Both the position numbers and the translations under genes were made by a program. From the NCBI RefSeq assembly GCF_946184425.1, contig NZ_CAMHFP010000012.1, positions 1 through 57,867 of the forward strand: a DNA stretch of 57,867 nt, read 5' to 3'. The notes under the pieces are model-generated. The model ran no database searches and was not told where the DNA came from. It worked only from the letters and a program-made list of their open reading frames with translations. How positions within the stretch are numbered: the stretch's first letter is position 1; each line of letters opens with the position of its first letter. The DNA comes from an uncultured Methanobrevibacter sp. (GTDB taxonomy: Archaea; Methanobacteriota; Methanobacteria; Methanobacteriales; Methanobacteriaceae). Shown one piece after another: positions 54,026 through 57,867 of this stretch.

Positions 54026-55903
54026 TTATTTGAATTTAACTATCAACATTGTCATATCATCAAATTGCTCCTGATAATCACAATATCTATCAATATCCTC
54101 CTTAACAGATGATATTATTACATCGAGATTATCTGAAGAATGTTTATTCAATATTTCCTTTAAACGGTCTTCACCATAAAAACCGTTATACTCAGTATTG
54201 GCTTCAGTTATACCATCAGTATATAAGAATAATTCATCATCAGGACTTAATTTTATTGAATGAACTTTATAATCCACATCTTCCATAATGCCCAAAACCA
54301 AACCAGAATCTATATTTAAATATTCAAAAGAATTGTTTTGTTTTAATAAAGGAGGATTATGACCAGCATTAACCAGATGTAATTTACCTGTTTTTAAATT
54401 TAGTTTTCCCAACAAAGAAGTTACAAAATGATTTTCATCATTCCTTTCATAAATCAAATTGTTTACTTCAGAAAAACACTCAGACAAATCCTCGTAGTGT
54501 TTAGCATAATCTTGAATTAAGGTCATTGCTTCAACCATTACCAACGCCGCAGAAACTCCCTTGCCACTAACATCCCCAATTACGAATCCGATATTTTCAT
54601 CATCAATTTGGAAATAATCATAGAAATCTCCACCTACCTCATGTGCAGCTTCCACAAAACCCCAAATTTCAAAATTCTTATTTTCACAGAATTTATCATA
54701 ATCAGTCGGAATCATCGAAGATTGGATAGAATCTGCCAAATACAATTCAGTTTCATATCTTTCATTTTCAGCTGTGACTTCAAGCAGTTTCTCACGATAT
54801 TTAGCAACATCCCCTTCCATCTTAATCAGTGAATCTGCCAAAAATTTAATCTCATTGTCTAAAGATATTGATTCCAGATTTTCTTTTATCTTTAAATTCT
54901 CATCACCCTTACCCGTATCAAAATTAAGTGAATTGGATATCTTATTTAAAGGGTTGGTGACATTCTTTTCCAGGAAATATAAGTAAAACAAGAAAGGAAC
55001 AACAAATAATATTAAAAATGTAAAAATATCATTTGAAAATTTAAAAATCTGATAGTACATTCCACCATTTTTAATTAATTCTAAAATCATTTGATAGTTA
55101 TTGAAAATATATGAACCCGCCATCATTACTTCTATCATAAAAAAAATCAAGAACACGGAAAATGTCATTTTTTGGATTAAATTAATATTGATAACCCGTT
55201 TAAGTTTGAACACAGACGATTCATATGGTCTAAACAAATAGATGATTGCCACTGGAATTATAAACAACATCAGATTCATATCATCAAATGTAATGAAAAC
55301 TATTATTCCAGAAACAGTCAAAAAAATCCACATGATAGAAAATACCTTTTCGGGTAAAATTGATCTGAACTGTTTTTGAGGAGTGTAAACTGGAATTTTA
55401 AAGTAGTTGATTATATATATTACACCCATCATCAACAACATTGAGATTGGAAAAGATGTTTCGAAATCAAAGAACAGCCCATATTCAATAGGTAAAAATC
55501 CAGTAATTCTAATTGCTGCATAAAAACAAGCATACACTACGAATATTTTAATAAAACTAGCATAATTACCTAAATTTGGAATATCAAAGCCAAATCTGGA
55601 TAAACAGGAATACCATAATTTCCAAACTAATGTCCCTGCAATAAACAATATAACAGAATCAAACAGATAATAATACCAATGAACACTATCAAAAATAATA
55701 CCTATGCAAATTTGAGATATAGCACAACCCAATGCTGCAAATGGCCCCCATATAACACATAAAATTGGAATTACAAAAATATCTGCAGCAAATTCAAATC
55801 CTCCCAAGACAATGAATGCAAACACCATTGTAATAAATTCCATCAATATGGAAAACAATAAAATAAATTTTTTAGAAAGGAGTAAATTGCGAACATTAAC
55901 CAT
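54026..55903 (-). CDS. Membrane-anchored SpoIIE/RsbU-type serine phosphatase (PP2C-like)
   Basis: 625 residues. The N-terminal half has about nine hydrophobic helices, including FVIPILCVIWGPFAALGCAI, an unknown sensor membrane domain. After a HAMP-like stretch (EKNVTNPLNKISNSLN, near 310-330) comes a coiled helix and a C-terminal SpoIIE phosphatase: SSMIPTDYD, HEVGGDFYDYFQIDDENIG, IGDVSGKGVSAALVM, VNAGHNPPLL and LFLYTDGITEA, carrying the metal-binding Asp residues. It would dephosphorylate a STAS protein such as that at 51.1-51.4 kb. It directly follows its paralogue (55904-57829; 0-bp gap) on the same strand. Confidence 0.88.
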   Translation of the reverse strand: MVNVRNLLLSKKFILLFSILMEFITMVFAFIVLGGFEFAADIFVIPILCVIWGPFAALGCAISQICIGIIFDSVHWYYYLFDSVILFIAGTLVWKLWYSCLSRFGFDIPNLGNYASFIKIFVVYACFYAAIRITGFLPIEYGLFFDFETSFPISMLLMMGVIYIINYFKIPVYTPQKQFRSILPEKVFSIMWIFLTVSGIIVFITFDDMNLMLFIIPVAIIYLFRPYESSVFKLKRVININLIQKMTFSVFLIFFMIEVMMAGSYIFNNYQMILELIKNGGMYYQIFKFSNDIFTFLILFVVPFLFYLYFLEKNVTNPLNKISNSLNFDTGKGDENLKIKENLESISLDNEIKFLADSLIKMEGDVAKYREKLLEVTAENERYETELYLADSIQSSMIPTDYDKFCENKNFEIWGFVEAAHEVGGDFYDYFQIDDENIGFVIGDVSGKGVSAALVMVEAMTLIQDYAKHYEDLSECFSEVNNLIYERNDENHFVTSLLGKLNLKTGKLHLVNAGHNPPLLKQNNSFEYLNIDSGLVLGIMEDVDYKVHSIKLSPDDELFLYTDGITEANTEYNGFYGEDRLKEILNKHSSDNLDVIISSVKEDIDRYCDYQEQFDDMTMLIVKFK

Positions 55904-57829
55904 CTAATCACCATTGAATTTAATTATAAGCATTGTCAAATCATCAAATTGTTCTTTAGTACCACAATACCTAAATATATCTTCATTAATTTCATATATT
56001 ATCTGACTTAATTTTTGATCTTTATTTTTATTAATAACATCTTTTAATCTATCTTCACCATAAAAACCATGATAATCATTATTGGCTTCAGTTAACCCAT
56101 CAGTATATAAAAATACCATATCTCCAGATTTTAAATTGAGTTTATGCTCAGTATACAGCATGTCATCCATTACCCCCAAAACCAAATCTGATGAAGTATT
56201 CAAATATTCAAAATCACCATTATCCCGCCTCAGCAAAGGAGGATTATGACCCGCATTTACAAAAGACAATTCGCCAGTTCTAATATTTAATTTGCCAATC
56301 CATGATGTTACAAATAAATTATCACTATTTCTCCCACATGACAAATTATTAACATTTTCGTATACCTCCGAGAGATTATCATGGAACTTGGAATGATTTT
56401 TAATTAAATGCATTGTTTTAACCATGAATAAAGCTGCAGGAATACCTTTACCACTGACATCCCCTATTACAAATACAATATTATCATCATCTATTGTGAA
56501 ATAATCATAAAAATCACCACCCACTTCTCTTGCAGGACTCATATAGGCATTAATCTCAAAAGGCATACCTGATGAGAATACTTCAAAATCACTAGACAGC
56601 ATGTTTATTTGAATGTTATGTGCAATATTGAATTCAGTTTCATATCTCTCATTTTCAATTGTAGATTTTTTAAGGTCATCCAAATTAGTTCTTATAAGTT
56701 TACTTAATGCATTGAATGAGTTAAACAGCACGGAAATATCATCCTCATTTTGCATGAAATTTTTCAGTCTGAATGAGACTTTTTTAGGAGTTTCCAATTT
56801 TCCTTCACTAATATAGTTATTTGTAGCATCAATCAAGACGTTAATTGGATTTGTTAAAATTTTTTCAACAAAATAAACATGAATCAAAGTAAGCAAAATC
56901 GAAATGCATATCAACACGCCCAGAGTAATCATGAAAATATAACCTGCATTCAATCCATTTAGAAAAGATACCCCCATTAATCTATTGAACATATTGTCAA
57001 AAATTCCAAAGGAAAATACCATCATGATAATTAAAAAGATAAAAATGATTTTTTCTATAATGGAATAATATTTAGAATATTGAATAGGACCAACATCAAA
57101 AGTATTTAAATTAAAAATAACTATAGAAGTGAAAGACAATATAAAGAAAATATAACTCCATACAGATTCTTTTAAAAATTCCTGAGTCATTCCAATAAAT
57201 ACCAATATCAGAATTACTGGAATGGCAAAATATTTATACGGAAAATTCAATCTGGTCACAAATTTTTTAGGTATTGTCAAAGGAATTTTAAGAATATTGA
57301 AAATACTAATTAAAATCAAAGAGTAAATCAGTGAAAAGTCAAAAAGATTGAATGCATATGAAATATGATTAGTGAAACTTGTTAAAGAATATAACTCACC
57401 CATAATAGACGGAAATACTAAACATGAAGTTAAAAACAACATCAAATACATTAAAGAACTTAAAAACATGACCAACAATAATTTCAAAATATTAAACAGG
57501 GAATCAAACTTAGGCGTGAACGAGTCCTTAGGAGGCAATAGATACCATAATTTATAAGAGAACACAGATATCAAAAATAGAATCAATGAATCCAAAAAGT
57601 TTGCAATGATATTTCCTCCCCAATACATCTCACTTATAAAAGTAGCGCAAGCAAAACCCAACCCTCCGACAGGGCCAAACATCAATCCAAAAACAGGAGC
57701 AAGTCCCATATCGGGAATAAAAAATCTTCCACCAATATTTATATGATTAAATACATAAAACATTGCCAATTCAATTATAAATGTGAAAATAAAAATGAAC
57801 TTATAGTTTTTAAAGATTTTATTAAACAT
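55904..57829 (-). CDS. Membrane-anchored SpoIIE/RsbU-type serine phosphatase, paralogue
   Basis: Second tandem phosphatase, about 641 residues from ATG 57829 (SD GGGGA; an upstream in-frame start would add 11 residues). The N-terminal membrane domain (NIGGRFFIPDMGLAPVFGLM, FGPVGGLGFACATFIS) differs from that of its neighbour, so the sensed signal is probably different. A HAMP-like part (VEKILTNPINVLIDATNNYI) leads to the phosphatase, with REVGGDFYDYFTIDDDNIV, IGDVSGKGIPAALFM, VNAGHNPPLL and VFLYTDGLTEAN. The gene starts near the right edge of the window, and any upstream operon partner (for example a kinase) is outside. Confidence 0.88.
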   Translation of the reverse strand: MFNKIFKNYKFIFIFTFIIELAMFYVFNHINIGGRFFIPDMGLAPVFGLMFGPVGGLGFACATFISEMYWGGNIIANFLDSLILFLISVFSYKLWYLLPPKDSFTPKFDSLFNILKLLLVMFLSSLMYLMLFLTSCLVFPSIMGELYSLTSFTNHISYAFNLFDFSLIYSLILISIFNILKIPLTIPKKFVTRLNFPYKYFAIPVILILVFIGMTQEFLKESVWSYIFFILSFTSIVIFNLNTFDVGPIQYSKYYSIIEKIIFIFLIIMMVFSFGIFDNMFNRLMGVSFLNGLNAGYIFMITLGVLICISILLTLIHVYFVEKILTNPINVLIDATNNYISEGKLETPKKVSFRLKNFMQNEDDISVLFNSFNALSKLIRTNLDDLKKSTIENERYETEFNIAHNIQINMLSSDFEVFSSGMPFEINAYMSPAREVGGDFYDYFTIDDDNIVFVIGDVSGKGIPAALFMVKTMHLIKNHSKFHDNLSEVYENVNNLSCGRNSDNLFVTSWIGKLNIRTGELSFVNAGHNPPLLRRDNGDFEYLNTSSDLVLGVMDDMLYTEHKLNLKSGDMVFLYTDGLTEANNDYHGFYGEDRLKDVINKNKDQKLSQIIYEINEDIFRYCGTKEQFDDLTMLIIKFNGD

Positions 57830-57867
57830 GAAAATTCCCCTTTGAACTGACAAAATAATCAAATATA

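Overview
The window comes from a low-GC methanogenic archaeon of the order Methanobacteriales, most likely Methanobrevibacter or a close relative. The signs are: RNA polymerase B split into two genes (rpoB2, rpoB1) after rpoH; archaeal-only proteins (Taw1, Trm56, topoisomerase VI, aIF1A, Rio1, Dim2-like KH protein, CbiS, geranylgeranyl-glycerol ether lipid enzymes, myo-inositol-1-phosphate synthase); an incomplete reductive TCA branch ending in 2-oxoglutarate ferredoxin oxidoreductase; AT-rich intergenic DNA with archaeal TATA boxes; and frequent TTG starts behind strong Shine-Dalgarno (SD) sites. There is no CRISPR array, rRNA operon, prophage or intact insertion sequence.

Layout. 1-4.5 kb: RNA polymerase genes (minus strand) and five tRNA genes (Lys, Asp, Tyr, Pro, Thr). 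4.6-8.1 kb: thiamine salvage and synthesis (thiM-thiE), then convergent pgk and tpiA. 8.1-9.9 kb: a Type II restriction-modification pair. 10-15.7 kb: Taw1, sucC with korDABC, and fumarase beta; these carbon-fixation genes link functionally with pycB at 30-32 kb (pyruvate to oxaloacetate to fumarate to succinyl-CoA to 2-oxoglutarate). 15.7-20.4 kb: an acetyltransferase, an FKBP isomerase, a broken HxlR regulator next to a frameshifted oxidoreductase, DUF763 and Trm56. 20.6-25.5 kb: cobamide genes (cobS, cbiS), larC-queC and an esterase. 25.5-30.2 kb: VWA protein, winged-helix regulator, M48 peptidase, two exported or anchored proteins, and an OYE-type flavoenzyme. 32-36 kb: lipid and surface genes (ino1, DGGGP synthase, GT39-like transferase). 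36-40.7 kb: a zinc-ribbon/NERD membrane protein, a small ferredoxin, and a nonulosonate pair (NeuB-like, NeuA-PseG fusion). 40.8-47.8 kb: hypD, phosphoglycolate phosphatase, pmbA, GyrI-like protein, moeA and the aIF1A-rio1-KH translation operon. 48-51 kb: topoisomerase VI B and A. 51-57.9 kb: a STAS protein and two large membrane SpoIIE/PP2C phosphatases, split by a csoR-copA-copZ metal cassette.

Points most worth attention: (1) a bacterial-style partner-switching module (STAS plus two membrane SpoIIE phosphatases) in an archaeon that has no sigma factors; (2) a NeuA-PseG fusion whose PseG half has Asn where the family's catalytic His is expected, beside a divergent NeuB; (3) an HxlR regulator with an in-frame stop immediately next to an oxidoreductase frameshifted in an A6G4 tract; (4) an exact 21-bp element just upstream of the TATA boxes of both top6B and the DUF763 gene; (5) two metal operators with identical TATACC-N6-GGTATA arms at csoR and copA; (6) a 9-bp inverted repeat enclosing tiny ORFs, one with a perfect SD. 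All functional calls come from reading the sequence and recalling families; no database search was run.
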